Below, in pieces: positions 1 through 8,936 of a stretch of DNA of 64,000 bases. The notes beneath the pieces are model-generated. The model did no database searches. It worked only from the letters and a program-made list of their open reading frames with translations, and was not told the origin of the DNA. Every line of letters starts with the position of its first letter. The first letter of the stretch is position 1. Origin of the DNA: Candidatus Dependentiae bacterium (GTDB lineage Bacteria > Babelota > Babeliae > Babelales > Vermiphilaceae). The stretch covers positions 62,001 to 126,000 of the forward strand of contig JAGQHQ010000001.1 in the NCBI GenBank assembly GCA_020431705.1. The letters are read 5' to 3'. A program made the translations under genes and the position numbers.

Positions 1-19
1 AAACACGCCTCTTAAAACT

Positions 20-334
20 GTGAAAAACTTATCTCGTTTTACTAAAAAAGAGATTAAACAATTTTTTTCGTCAGCTCGAGCAACATATAAATCGCCCGAG
101 CTGACGATTTTAGTTAGACAAAAAACAGATTCTCATGCCCGTATTTTAATTGTTGCTTCTCGTAAAGTTGGTAACGCTCCACAACGCAATAAATTAAAAC
201 GCCAACTGCGCGCCATCTTTTATGAGGAAAAACTCTTCCAGGGAAATCTTGACTGCGCTGTGTTATTGCGCAAAAAAGCACAGGAACTTTTATTTAAGCA
301 GCTTAAAGAAATATTGGTACATCATGTTACATAA
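20..334 (+). CDS. rnpA: Ribonuclease P protein component
   Basis: RnpA is the protein subunit that helps RNase P RNA bind and cleave the 5' leader of pre-tRNAs. The 104-aa product has the family size and the basic signature: RKVGNA at about residues 48-53, then RNKLKRQLR in the region equivalent to the RNR motif. The GTG at 20 is the first plausible start visible, but the frame is open to the window edge, so the true start may lie further upstream. The first 15 bases also read K-H-A-S-stop in another frame and could be the end of rpmH, which normally precedes rnpA; this is only a guess. It overlaps the next gene, yidD, by 11 bp, the usual rnpA-yidD arrangement near the origin in many bacteria. 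Confidence 0.9.
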   Translation: MKNLSRFTKKEIKQFFSSARATYKSPELTILVRQKTDSHARILIVASRKVGNAPQRNKLKRQLRAIFYEEKLFQGNLDCAVLLRKKAQELLFKQLKEILVHHVT

Positions 335-527
335 AATATTAATTTTTATACTCCGAGGTGCGCGCCCATTACTTGGCCCACAAGCACGTTGTAAATACAA
401 AGTAGGCTGCACTGATTATGCTGTACAACAACTACAAGAAAAAAAAATATTTGTAGCTATTTGGTGCATTTTCAAACGAGTACTATTGTGTAACCCGTTT
501 TACACACCAAAAGAACAACTACAGTAG
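324..527 (+). CDS. yidD: YidD membrane protein insertion efficiency factor
   Basis: A 67-aa YidD family protein, a small amphipathic inner-membrane-associated factor thought to assist YidC-dependent insertion. The family pattern is visible: an N-terminal amphipathic helix, then CKYKVGCTDYA (equivalent to CRFxPSCSxYA), and a terminal LLCNPF (equivalent to RCxPF). The three family cysteines are present. The ATG at 324 is chosen because it gives the normal family length; the same frame is open back to 222, inside rnpA. Translation is probably coupled to rnpA. yidC, which usually follows, is not here: the next gene is convergent and overlaps by 9 bp. Confidence 0.88.
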   Translation: MLHKILIFILRGARPLLGPQARCKYKVGCTDYAVQQLQEKKIFVAIWCIFKRVLLCNPFYTPKEQLQ

Positions 528-1934
528 CTCACTGGCAAGCTTACTTAGTTCACTTCTCTCACTTGTTTCTAGATATACCGTACCAAAGATTTCTTGTCCT
601 TTGAATCGCTCACTCGTAACCACTAAACCGTTACTGCTAAAATCGAGATATTGAGAATCAATTTGATAAGGGTCTCCAGACAAAATAATCTTACCTCCAT
701 CACCGACACGACTAACCAATGTCTTAACTTCATGTAGCGAAAGGTTTTGCACTTCATCTATCAAGATATATTGATACGGAATTGAACGGCCGCGCATATA
801 CGTAATTGCCTCAAGACTTAATTTACCTTGATACACCAAATCATTAAGCGAGCGCAAACCATTGATACCACCATTTTGTTTTTTTCTACTTTTGCGGCGA
901 CCATTACCTTTATGATCATTCTCTTGTTTTACTTCTTCTAAGTGCTGCGATACTCTGACTGAATGGAAAATACATTCTATGTTATCGTAAATAGGCAACA
1001 TCCAGCTGTGTAGTTTTTCTTCTAATGTGCCTGGCAAGTAGCCAATATCTCTGCCCAAAGGAACAACTGGACGAGAAATAAGCATTTTTTCATACGCATC
1101 TTTTACCAACAGCTTATGTAAACCTGCAAGAAGCGCTAAGAATGTTTTTCCTGTTCCTGCTGGGCCACATAAACTCACTAACTTAATATTATCATCGAGT
1201 AACAAATCAAGTGCCATAAGTTGCTGTGGATTACGCGCATGTATTGGCCATTTAAACTGTGGCTGGGTAACTCGTTTGAAAATCTCCCCACCACAATACC
1301 GGAATATTACGTAATTATAGGGATTATTCTGACTTTTTAGTAAAATAAACTGATTGACCGTTATCTCTTGTTCTTCAAGTAATTGCAACAAAACTGCTGG
1401 CATTTCTTTCTTTAATTCTACTGCTGGAACCGCAATTGATATCCACCCTTTATAAAAGGTATCATGCGTGGTTAGAGCTTGCTTGAGGTAGTCTTGTGCC
1501 TGTATACCTAATGCATCTGCTTTTAAGCGCGCATTAATATCCTTTGATATAAACCGTACATCATGACCTTTCTGCTTAAGCTCCAATGCCGTGAGCAAGA
1601 TACGGTGATCACCTATGTTCGTTTCAAAAGGAAATGTCTTCTTTTGGGTATGCATCGGCGTAAATAGCACTTTAAGTAAGCTACCATTTGGCAGTTCAAT
1701 ACCCTCACCCAAGCATCCTTTTGTGCGAATACTATCAAGATAGCGAATTGCCGCACGTGTATTGCGCCCTTTGTCTGTAGCTTCCTGCTTAAATTTGTCC
1801 AGCTCTTCTAGCACCACAATAGAAATTCCTATATGTGCTTTTTCGAATTTAAAGAGCGCTTCTGGATCATACATGAGCACATTGGTATCCAAAATATTAA
1901 ACGTTCTCCCCTGCCCTGTTGCTTGACTAGTCAT
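519..1934 (-). CDS. PIN domain plus PhoH-like ATPase (YlaK type)
   Basis: A 471-aa two-domain protein of the PhoH2 type. Residues about 12-150 are a PIN ribonuclease domain (LDTNVLMYDP with the first catalytic Asp at D16, then acidic residues around E43-E44 and D109). Residues about 230-460 are a PhoH P-loop ATPase with Walker A GPAGTGKT at 257-264, and Walker B ILIDEVQNL followed by LSGDPYQID. In other bacteria PhoH2 proteins show ATP-driven RNA unwinding and RNase activity, so a role in RNA turnover is likely but inferred. A basic insert (GNGRRKSRKKQNG) between the Walker motifs may bind nucleic acid. The ATG at 1934 has an AAGGA Shine-Dalgarno about 9 bases upstream. It is a single gene, convergent with yidD. 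Confidence 0.9.
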   Translation of the reverse strand: MTSQATGQGRTFNILDTNVLMYDPEALFKFEKAHIGISIVVLEELDKFKQEATDKGRNTRAAIRYLDSIRTKGCLGEGIELPNGSLLKVLFTPMHTQKKTFPFETNIGDHRILLTALELKQKGHDVRFISKDINARLKADALGIQAQDYLKQALTTHDTFYKGWISIAVPAVELKKEMPAVLLQLLEEQEITVNQFILLKSQNNPYNYVIFRYCGGEIFKRVTQPQFKWPIHARNPQQLMALDLLLDDNIKLVSLCGPAGTGKTFLALLAGLHKLLVKDAYEKMLISRPVVPLGRDIGYLPGTLEEKLHSWMLPIYDNIECIFHSVRVSQHLEEVKQENDHKGNGRRKSRKKQNGGINGLRSLNDLVYQGKLSLEAITYMRGRSIPYQYILIDEVQNLSLHEVKTLVSRVGDGGKIILSGDPYQIDSQYLDFSSNGLVVTSERFKGQEIFGTVYLETSERSELSKLASELL

Positions 1935-2132
1935 TGATTAAAATCCTTGAAAAACACCATTAATTGGACATATACAGCTATAGTAGCATATCAGAAAATA
2001 AGACGCAAACGTAAAAGTTTACAAAAAAATAAATTGATATATTTTTCTCTCTTGCAATAAAATTTTTCTTTGCTATTTTAAAAAAGTAGAATATTAATAA
2101 AAATAATTCACACCCTTTAAGAACCTGATATC

Positions 2133-2525
2133 ATGATTAATAACGTAACTCATTTGACTATTCTAGTTAAAGATCAAGATGCCGCATTAAAATTTTATAC
2201 TGAAAAGCTTGGTTTTATTGTTCATACCGATGTGACTATAGAAAATAATTTTCGTTGGCTTACTATAAGTTTGCCAGACAAAAAAGATTTTGAAATTGCA
2301 CTTATGCCAGCAATGACACCAGAACAACAAGCACTTGTTGGCAAGCAAACACCTGGTATGCCACTCTGCTCTATGAGTACAAGTAATTGCAAAAAAACAT
2401 ACGAAGAATTCAAAGCGCATGGTGTTGAGTTTATACAAGAACCCACACAACGGCCATGGGGTATCGAGGCAATTTTTAAAGATCAAGACGGCACGTTGTT
2501 ACACATTAATCAAGAAATACGTTAA
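2133..2525 (+). CDS. VOC (glyoxalase/bleomycin-resistance fold) family protein
   Basis: A 130-aa vicinal-oxygen-chelate protein. It starts NVTHLTILVKDQDAALKFYTEKLGF, the first betaalphabetabetabeta module with a potential metal ligand at H7. It ends DQDGTLLHINQ, the second module with a conserved acidic and His region. The family includes glyoxalase I, dioxygenases and antibiotic-binding proteins, and sequence alone does not choose between them. A detoxification role is only a possibility. No convincing SD precedes the ATG. It stands alone between the divergent PhoH gene and thrS. Confidence 0.8.
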   Translation: MINNVTHLTILVKDQDAALKFYTEKLGFIVHTDVTIENNFRWLTISLPDKKDFEIALMPAMTPEQQALVGKQTPGMPLCSMSTSNCKKTYEEFKAHGVEFIQEPTQRPWGIEAIFKDQDGTLLHINQEIR

Positions 2526-2668
2526 TTACACGTCATAGCAGTATGATACTGATACTCGTTTAGTCATTTTTTTCCGTATATTGCGTGCGTAATATTTTTA
2601 TAAAGAATAATATCTATGCTACAATGCGATGACCACATAGTTTTTTATAAAAATAACTAAGGCTTACT

Positions 2669-4375
2669 ATGCAAAAAAAAGATAATGCATTAGAGAAAAT
2701 GCGACATTCTGCGGCCCACCTGGTTGCGCATGCAGTAAAAGAACTGTTTCCTAAAACCATACTTACCCTGGGCCCACCAACAGAGCATGGCTTTTTTTAT
2801 GACATTTTACCTGAAAAGAATCTTAAAGAAGCTGATATAAGTATCATTGAAAAAAAAATGCACGAAATTGCTGCGCGCAATTTAACCCTCACGCACGAGC
2901 AAGTGCCAAAAATGCAAGCACGTGAATTGTACAAAAATAATCCATTCAAGCTAGAACTTATCGATAGTATCCCTGGCGATACTGTTGGTATTGCACGTCA
3001 AGGAGACTTTTACGATTTGTGTAAAGGTGGCCATGTAGAAAATACTAGTCAAATAAAACATTTTAAACTTTTACACCTTTCTGGCTCTTATTGGCGTGCA
3101 GATAGAGACGGACAAGCATTACAGCGTATTACTGGTACAGCATTTTTGACAGCAAAAGACATGCGTCTATGGCAAGAACGCCAAGAAGAGGCACAAAAAT
3201 ATGATCACCGCCGTTTGGGTAAAGAATTAGATCTATTTTCTTTCCATAGTGAAGGTGTCGGCTTTCCATTTTTCCATGCCAAAGGAACGCTTATTCTAAA
3301 TATCATGCGTTCACATTTACGTAAGGTACTTAAAAAGATAGGATATCAAGAAATCTGCACTCCAACTATGCTCAATGATGATCTTTGGAAACAATCCGGT
3401 CATTATGATCATTACAAAAAAAATATGTATTTTTGCGAAATCGAAAAAGAAAGCTATGCCGTTAAGCCAATGAACTGTCCTGGAGCGATTTTACTTTATA
3501 AAGAACGCCCTCGCTCATATCGAGAATTGCCGTTACGGCTTTCAGAATTTGGCATGGTACATCGTTATGAATTATCCGGTGTATTACATGGTCTTTTCCG
3601 CGTACGTGCATTTACCGTTGATGATGGACATATTTTTTGCACACCAGAACAGCTCGATCAAGAAATTTTAACCGATGTAAAAACAATTTTAATGGTATTA
3701 AAAACATTTGGCTTTGAGAATGTAGACATTAAACTCGCAACAAAGCCAAAAGAAGCAATGGGAACTGACCAGTTATGGGATAAAGCAACCAATGCACTCA
3801 AAAATGCACTTGAAACCGTTGGGTGTAATTATACTATTGCTGAGGGTGATGGTGCTTTTTATGGACCAAAACTCGAATACCATATTCAAGACTCTATGGG
3901 TCGCTCATGGCAATGCAGTACTACACAAGTAGATTTTTTTCAACCAGAACGTTTTGATTTGAGTTATATTTCTTCAAGCGGTAATAAAGAGTGTCCGGTA
4001 ATAATACATCGTGCCATTTACGGTTCTTTTGAACGTTTCTTCGGTATTCTACTCGAACATTACAAAGGTAATCTACCGTTTTGGCTGTGTCCTATTCAGG
4101 TGAAAATGCTTACCATCACTGATGAACATAAGCCATATGCACAAAATATAGCCAATCAGTTATCCCAGCATGGCCTTCGCGTAATAATGGATAAATCATC
4201 AGACCCTATCTCCGGACAAATCAAGGCAGCGCAAATTGCGAAAATACCGTGGATGCTTATTATTGGTAATAAGGAAGTAGAGAATGATACTATAGCATTA
4301 CGCACCCGTGATGGAAAACAGCAATTTGGGCTTACTATCGATAAACTTCTGAAAATATCCTCTGAATCGCAATGA
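2669..4375 (+). CDS. thrS: Threonyl-tRNA synthetase lacking the TGS domain
   Basis: A class II synthetase that charges tRNA-Thr, 568 aa against about 640 for typical bacterial enzymes. The protein begins directly in the second additional (editing) domain, with the zinc-type motif HSAAHLVAH near residue 13 and CKGGHV near 118. The catalytic core follows: motif 2 region MNCPGAILLYK and the HRYELSGVLHGLFRVR segment, and motif 3 HRAIYGSFERFFG. A C-terminal anticodon-binding domain ends the protein. The N-terminal TGS domain (about 60 residues) is missing; the ATG has an AAGG SD 7 bases upstream, so this looks like the genuine start. A strong terminator follows. Confidence 0.95.
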   Translation: MQKKDNALEKMRHSAAHLVAHAVKELFPKTILTLGPPTEHGFFYDILPEKNLKEADISIIEKKMHEIAARNLTLTHEQVPKMQARELYKNNPFKLELIDSIPGDTVGIARQGDFYDLCKGGHVENTSQIKHFKLLHLSGSYWRADRDGQALQRITGTAFLTAKDMRLWQERQEEAQKYDHRRLGKELDLFSFHSEGVGFPFFHAKGTLILNIMRSHLRKVLKKIGYQEICTPTMLNDDLWKQSGHYDHYKKNMYFCEIEKESYAVKPMNCPGAILLYKERPRSYRELPLRLSEFGMVHRYELSGVLHGLFRVRAFTVDDGHIFCTPEQLDQEILTDVKTILMVLKTFGFENVDIKLATKPKEAMGTDQLWDKATNALKNALETVGCNYTIAEGDGAFYGPKLEYHIQDSMGRSWQCSTTQVDFFQPERFDLSYISSSGNKECPVIIHRAIYGSFERFFGILLEHYKGNLPFWLCPIQVKMLTITDEHKPYAQNIANQLSQHGLRVIMDKSSDPISGQIKAAQIAKIPWMLIIGNKEVENDTIALRTRDGKQQFGLTIDKLLKISSESQ

Positions 4376-4381
4376 TATTTT

Positions 4382-4419
4382 ATAAGATCTGGATTTTTTT
4401 ACTCCAGATCTTATTTTTT
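4382..4419 (+). terminator. Rho-independent terminator after thrS
   Basis: A perfect 12-bp stem (4382-4393 with 4403-4414, containing AAGATCTGGA and its complement) with a 9-base loop, running into a T-rich tail. It starts 6 bases after the thrS stop codon. Confidence 0.85.
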
Positions 4420-4432
4420 AATCTTATTTTTA

Positions 4433-4462
4433 TTGACAATTACAAAATAAATGCATCATAAT
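4433..4462 (+). promoter_or_regulatory. Sigma-70-type promoter for the 4508 gene
   Basis: TTGACA at 4433-4438, an 18-bp spacer and CATAAT at 4457-4462, directly after the thrS terminator and about 45 bases before the next ATG. The good -35 box and the position support an independent transcription unit. Confidence 0.6.
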
Positions 4463-4507
4463 AAAATTAGAATATAAATCATAGTAATTATTGCTAGGGG
4501 GGAGTAT

Positions 4508-5008
4508 ATGAAAAAACAAACATTTGGTATCCTGCTACTTGCCGCAGGAAGCATCGGTTTGGCCTACATTTCTGGTACACGTACAATGGCCGAAGATACA
4601 TGGAATGAACCTCAGGACGGTTATTTTAACGAAGTACGCGTCGTGTGCATCAAAAAAACATCACCAACAGGCCGGGTATTAACTGGTGCTGACTCTACTA
4701 TGCGTGATGCTGGCGTAGATAAAAAAATTGAAGTAACAAAAGAAAATGGCCAATATGCATGTTATGTAAAGTTCTTCTATAATCCGGATAAAGAATTCTA
4801 TGCTATGCAAAAATGTGGTGGACGTAGACGTTATGCTGAAGGTCAGTACGATCATGTATATAGCTCACTGAAACAACTTCCGTGTGGTATAACATTTTTA
4901 AAAGCAGACATGATTGAATATAAAATTAACAATCCTATGGAATACGCAGTATATATCAATAATTTAGTACAAGCAGTTAACTATATAAAAACTGGCATAT
5001 TACCTTAA
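4508..5008 (+). CDS. Exported protein of unknown function (166 aa)
   Basis: No family recognised. The N-terminus is a classic signal peptide: MKKQ, a hydrophobic core (FGILLLAAGSIGLAYISG) and a probable cleavage near TMAED. The mature part is about 140 aa with four cysteines (VVCIKK, YACYV, KCGGRRR, LPCGI), which could form two disulfides in the periplasm. An unusually strong SD (AGGGGGGAG, about 5 bases before the ATG) and its own promoter and terminator suggest high expression as a single gene. Its role could be structural or secreted; nothing in the sequence decides this. Confidence 0.8.
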   Translation: MKKQTFGILLLAAGSIGLAYISGTRTMAEDTWNEPQDGYFNEVRVVCIKKTSPTGRVLTGADSTMRDAGVDKKIEVTKENGQYACYVKFFYNPDKEFYAMQKCGGRRRYAEGQYDHVYSSLKQLPCGITFLKADMIEYKINNPMEYAVYINNLVQAVNYIKTGILP

Positions 5009-5039
5009 CAAAGGCATATATAACTCCATCAACCAACTC

Positions 5040-5072
5040 AAGCAGTGGCAATTCTTGCCGCTGCTTTTTTAT
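5040..5072 (+). terminator. Terminator between the exported protein and nth
   Basis: The stem AGCAGTGGCAA (5041-5051) pairs with TTGCCGCTGCT (5055-5065) with one G-T wobble and a 3-base loop, followed by a run of T. It lies between convergent genes and has its T tract on the plus side. Confidence 0.75.
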
Positions 5073-5098
5073 GTACTTACAGAACATATATATACTTA

Positions 5099-5800
5099 TT
5101 ATCTATTTTTTTTTACACCTCGCTTAGCACACAAATCTGCTATCGGGCAGATAGAACAAAACGGTGTAATGGGAACACAGATATTTTGCCCCCACATAAC
5201 AAGCAGACGGTTATATTCAATCCAGTATTCTTTTGGCAGCAGCTTTTTCAATGCATGTTCTGTTTCTGCAGGCGTTTTGGTACGTACTAAATTAAGCCGA
5301 TTAGAAATGCGATGGACATGCGTATCAACGCAAATTGATGGAATGCCAAATCCTTCACCAAGTACTAAATTTGCCGTCTTTCGCCCCACTCCTTTTAGAG
5401 TAAGCAAATCATATTCAGTGTCAGGTACATTGCCATTAAAATGTTGCACAAGTTGGTTGCAAATGTGATGTATTTGCTTAGCTTTTTGTCGATAAAAACC
5501 AACAGGATAAATAAGATGTTCAATATTTAAAATAGAAAGATCGAGTAACTCCAATGGTGTTTTTGCACGATCAAACAACTTTAACGAGGCAGGGAGAGAA
5601 ACGGTATCCCTAGTACGTAAGCTCAATAAACAGCTAATGAGTACCAAAAATGGGTCTCTGCCATACGTTTTTATAATAGTGGTGACTGCCGGCTCAGTCA
5701 TGCCTTGTGTCGCAATCCGCAATTTTTCAATAATCCCAGGAACGCGGGTTTTACGATCGGTATCCGACAGTCCCCTCGCTTTCACCCACCTTTTTTGCAT
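5099..5800 (-). CDS. nth: Endonuclease III (DNA glycosylase/AP lyase)
   Basis: A base-excision-repair enzyme that removes oxidised pyrimidines and cleaves the abasic site. The helix-hairpin-helix LKGVGRKTANLVL carries the catalytic lysine, and VDTHVHRISNR carries the catalytic aspartate. The C-terminus has the [4Fe-4S] pattern C-x6-C-x2-C-x5-C (CVPITPFCSICPIADLC). The length, 233 aa, is about 20 longer than E. coli Nth, with a short basic tail and an N-terminal extension. The ATG at 5800 has GAGGAC just upstream. A 38-aa reading frame precedes it on the same strand. Confidence 0.95.
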   Translation of the reverse strand: MQKRWVKARGLSDTDRKTRVPGIIEKLRIATQGMTEPAVTTIIKTYGRDPFLVLISCLLSLRTRDTVSLPASLKLFDRAKTPLELLDLSILNIEHLIYPVGFYRQKAKQIHHICNQLVQHFNGNVPDTEYDLLTLKGVGRKTANLVLGEGFGIPSICVDTHVHRISNRLNLVRTKTPAETEHALKKLLPKEYWIEYNRLLVMWGQNICVPITPFCSICPIADLCAKRGVKKNR

Positions 5801-5838
5801 TTGTCCTCAAGTACTATCTGTGGTAACTTTGAATAATA

Positions 5839-5955
5839 TTAACCAGTTACTGGAGGAAAATTATCAGAAATAATCTGTACTACCAAAACTAAGGTAGGTA
5901 AAACAAAAATAGTTGCTTTTACAAATCGCTTCACCAACTTACGCAGCTTCAACAT
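5839..5955 (-). CDS. Small single-span membrane peptide (38 aa)
   Basis: A short frame with good translation signals: GGAGG at 5962-5966 (minus strand), 6 bases before ATG 5955, ending in TAA at 5839. The peptide has a basic amphipathic start (MLKLRKLVKRFVKA), one hydrophobic segment of about 16 residues (TIFVLPTLVLVVQII) and a short acidic, proline-containing tail. This is what a real one-span membrane micropeptide looks like. It lies 38 bp upstream of nth and could be co-transcribed with it. No family recognised. Function unknown; toxin-like or membrane-regulator roles are possible but unsupported. Confidence 0.55.
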   Translation of the reverse strand: MLKLRKLVKRFVKATIFVLPTLVLVVQIISDNFPPVTG

Positions 5956-6055
5956 AACGAGCCTCCAATGATTTATGTATTAATAATATATAATAAATGA
6001 CTTACGTAAGAATAGAACCTATTATAAGGGGTATAAAATAGAATAGCAATAAATT

Positions 6056-8779
6056 ATGGCTTATTTAGTACATTTTTTTAATACGTTATTAACTTTTTTA
6101 GAAGGAATACTTGGTAATTGTTATTTTTTAATAGCAATCACAACAGTATCACTTGTACTAAAATTATTTATTATTGCTACACTCGGTAAGCAAGGCCTGG
6201 GTAACACATCAGCAAAGAAACCCCGCCTCTTACTACTCATTGTTCTAATTGGATCAATAGTTTCTGACTCAGCTTGGATACTTCACCTTGTTCATCCTTT
6301 TATCTCGAATATATTGGATAGTCGCATAGTAATTTGTTGGTCAAGAATTGCATGGGCATTCACATCAATTCAATATCAAGCGTTAGCCTTATTTGTTGAA
6401 AGCCTTATCACAAGAAAAAACCCCATAAAATTTCGTCACTCAATTTTTCTTTTAATTAGTGGATTTTTTTCTATTTTTTTTATTAGTGTCGCATTTTTTG
6501 ACTTTAATCAGTGGGAACTTTTTACTGTATATAAATCACAACAAGCATTCTCTGTCTATTCTCTTTTTATTTTAATGCCCATGAGTTTAGTTACAACAAT
6601 AGTATACCTCAAAAAAGTGCCTCTTCCTCGCATTCTAAGACAACAAATCAAAGTTTTCATTCTAGCCCTAATTGTCCCACACCTTTTGTGTGATTGCCTC
6701 CAAATGTATCCTTTTAACTTTTCAACAGGGTTCGTAGCCAGTAGCTTTGCTTTTGTAGGAATATCTACAATGCTTTTAACTGTTGCAATTTACTACAGCA
6801 TGAAAAAAGTTATGGGATTACGATTTTTAAACTTTAGCTCACACGTACAGTCAGTTCCCCACTACAATTTTGTTGATGGCTTTAAAATTGTATTGCAACA
6901 GCTCAGCAAAACAACAGGTATTAAAGAACTAGAACATATAACTAAAAACTTTTTTAAAGAAGCGTTTCATCTTTCTACAAACAAAGTAAAGCTCTACATC
7001 CGTATGCCAAAAGATATTAGTTATGAAACATCATCAGATAATTTTGGCAAAACAGAGCTAACCACAGAAAACTTTTTAGAAACAGCAAGCGAAAACGTCA
7101 AACAATACATCAAAAAAACAACCATTTTGATACATGATGAAATCGCTTTTAGTAACTTTTATGATGAGCATGAAGATCGTCAGACAATCATTACGTTTTT
7201 AGAAGGCGTTGAAGTAGATGTTTTTATTCCTATTTACAAACAAAACAATATTATTGCATACATTATTATAGATCGCTATGCACGTGAAAATTACAAATTT
7301 TATAGCAACGTGGAGCGAGATGAAATGCTTGTATTTGCACAATATGTTGGTAACATTATCAACTTGCTTCAACAGCGCAATTTAGAGCAAATGATCCAAC
7401 ATGAAAAAGAACTTAAAGAAGAGGTCTATAATAAGCACCAAGAAATTAATCAGTACAAAGAAAGTATTAAATCATTCCTAAAAAACACAAAACAAAAAGA
7501 TATAGGTATCATTTTCTATAAATCACGCCGTTTCACATTTGGCAATCAAACGGCAAAAAAACTGATTAATATAGATCTTAATAAACAAGCTGGGCATCCA
7601 ACCACCAAAAAACTAAAAAATATTGGTGATTTGGTAAGGCAATACAATACACCACAAACAGGCTTCATTTCTGATACCGCTGGTAACAAGTTAATTGTTA
7701 GTGCCGTTTCACACCTAGAGCAACAAAGCGTCATTTTAATGATACACTATCCAGAAGTTTCTGATATCATTAAGAAACAAATTGATTTACTCAAAGATCC
7801 AACAAAATGGGACTATTTGCTTTATCTTGAAACCACTAAGTCTGGCCATCTCATTAACCAACTTATTCCTGGATCTGGCGAAACACTACTCAACTTTAAG
7901 ATTGATATCATGCGTGCTGCATTGGGTACCAAAGCAACATTATTAGAGATGTCCGAAAAGGACTTGTTGCCAACTGTTGAACTATTACATCACGTAAGTT
8001 TACGACAATCGCTACATGTACTTAAGCTAACACACCCATCAAAAAATTATGAAGTTGCGATTAAATTATTTGGTATTAACCCAATTTTCGGCATAACACA
8101 TAACAAGCCATTACTCGAAAAAGTTGGCAACGCTGATACTATATTTATTGAAAATATTCACTTTTTATCCATAGAAGCGCAAGAATACCTCGCAGAACTA
8201 ATCAAATATGGTTTTTACCGTATCTTTAAAAGTGATAAAAAGATTTCATGTGATGTACGTATTATTTGTTCTACCAATCAAGATCTACAGCCATTGGTAC
8301 AAGAAGGAACATTCTCTCCTACATTATTTAATGAATTAAGAAAGGCAACTATTGCGATGCCTTCGCTACTCACACTACCCGAGCAAGAAGTTAGCGAGTT
8401 GGCTGAAGGCTTTACTCAACAAGCAATACAAAACAAACATGTTAAAGAGCTTCTAGAACTGAGCAACAAAGATAAAACAAAATTAATGCATAATCGTCCT
8501 ATAAGTTTATTTGACTTTAAATGCAAGGTACAACAACTGCTTAAAAAAAAGTCTCAAGCAGCCAACCTGTATGAAGAAGTAGCATTTGACCCTGCTTATA
8601 CTATAAGCGATCCTGAACTTATTGAAGCAGCACGCCTTGGCAAACATGCATTACGAGATTCTAAAACAATGGCTCTTTTATGGCAAAAGTTTGAAAAAAA
8701 TCAAAACAAAATTGCTGATTTTTTGTGTGTTAACCGATCATCTGTTAACCGCCGATGCAAACAATATAATCTACAATAA
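6056..8779 (+). CDS. Membrane sensor with GAF-like region, degenerate sigma-54-activator AAA+ domain and Fis-type HTH
   Basis: A 907-aa multi-domain regulator. Residues 1 to about 255 hold seven or so hydrophobic segments (a sensory membrane domain). About 280-460 resembles a GAF sensor (EGVEVDVFIPIYKQNNIIAYIIIDR), then a charged helical linker. About 595-800 resembles the NtrC-family AAA+ domain: ADTIFIENIHFLS (Walker B/GGTLFLDEI equivalent) near 693, VRIICSTNQDL near 734, and LFNELRKATIAMPSL. The last 40 residues form a Fis-like helix-turn-helix (NKIADFLCVNRSSVNRR). The P-loop position reads IPGSGETLL near 604 instead of GExGTGKE, and the GAFTGA sigma-54 loop is absent. It may therefore bind DNA without ATP-driven remodelling. 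The start is ATG 6056; a stop lies two codons upstream. Confidence 0.7.
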   Translation: MAYLVHFFNTLLTFLEGILGNCYFLIAITTVSLVLKLFIIATLGKQGLGNTSAKKPRLLLLIVLIGSIVSDSAWILHLVHPFISNILDSRIVICWSRIAWAFTSIQYQALALFVESLITRKNPIKFRHSIFLLISGFFSIFFISVAFFDFNQWELFTVYKSQQAFSVYSLFILMPMSLVTTIVYLKKVPLPRILRQQIKVFILALIVPHLLCDCLQMYPFNFSTGFVASSFAFVGISTMLLTVAIYYSMKKVMGLRFLNFSSHVQSVPHYNFVDGFKIVLQQLSKTTGIKELEHITKNFFKEAFHLSTNKVKLYIRMPKDISYETSSDNFGKTELTTENFLETASENVKQYIKKTTILIHDEIAFSNFYDEHEDRQTIITFLEGVEVDVFIPIYKQNNIIAYIIIDRYARENYKFYSNVERDEMLVFAQYVGNIINLLQQRNLEQMIQHEKELKEEVYNKHQEINQYKESIKSFLKNTKQKDIGIIFYKSRRFTFGNQTAKKLINIDLNKQAGHPTTKKLKNIGDLVRQYNTPQTGFISDTAGNKLIVSAVSHLEQQSVILMIHYPEVSDIIKKQIDLLKDPTKWDYLLYLETTKSGHLINQLIPGSGETLLNFKIDIMRAALGTKATLLEMSEKDLLPTVELLHHVSLRQSLHVLKLTHPSKNYEVAIKLFGINPIFGITHNKPLLEKVGNADTIFIENIHFLSIEAQEYLAELIKYGFYRIFKSDKKISCDVRIICSTNQDLQPLVQEGTFSPTLFNELRKATIAMPSLLTLPEQEVSELAEGFTQQAIQNKHVKELLELSNKDKTKLMHNRPISLFDFKCKVQQLLKKKSQAANLYEEVAFDPAYTISDPELIEAARLGKHALRDSKTMALLWQKFEKNQNKIADFLCVNRSSVNRRCKQYNLQ

Positions 8780-8936
8780 TCATGGTTTATATCTTTTTTC
8801 TTACATTTGACCGCCAACATATATACGTTTATTCTAACTTTCTTAGTTTAACTTCTTTCACACGTTTTTACTATCTTGCATAGCGCGATAGTATTAACTG
8901 TTGATAAAAAATTGCTCACACTTTATCATATCCACT

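Noticed and set aside
8860-8900. A palindromic ACTATC...GATAGT element before the Xer gene as a dif site or operator
   Set aside because: Too short (7-bp arms, 11-base loop) and not the 28-bp two-arm structure of dif; no support for either role.
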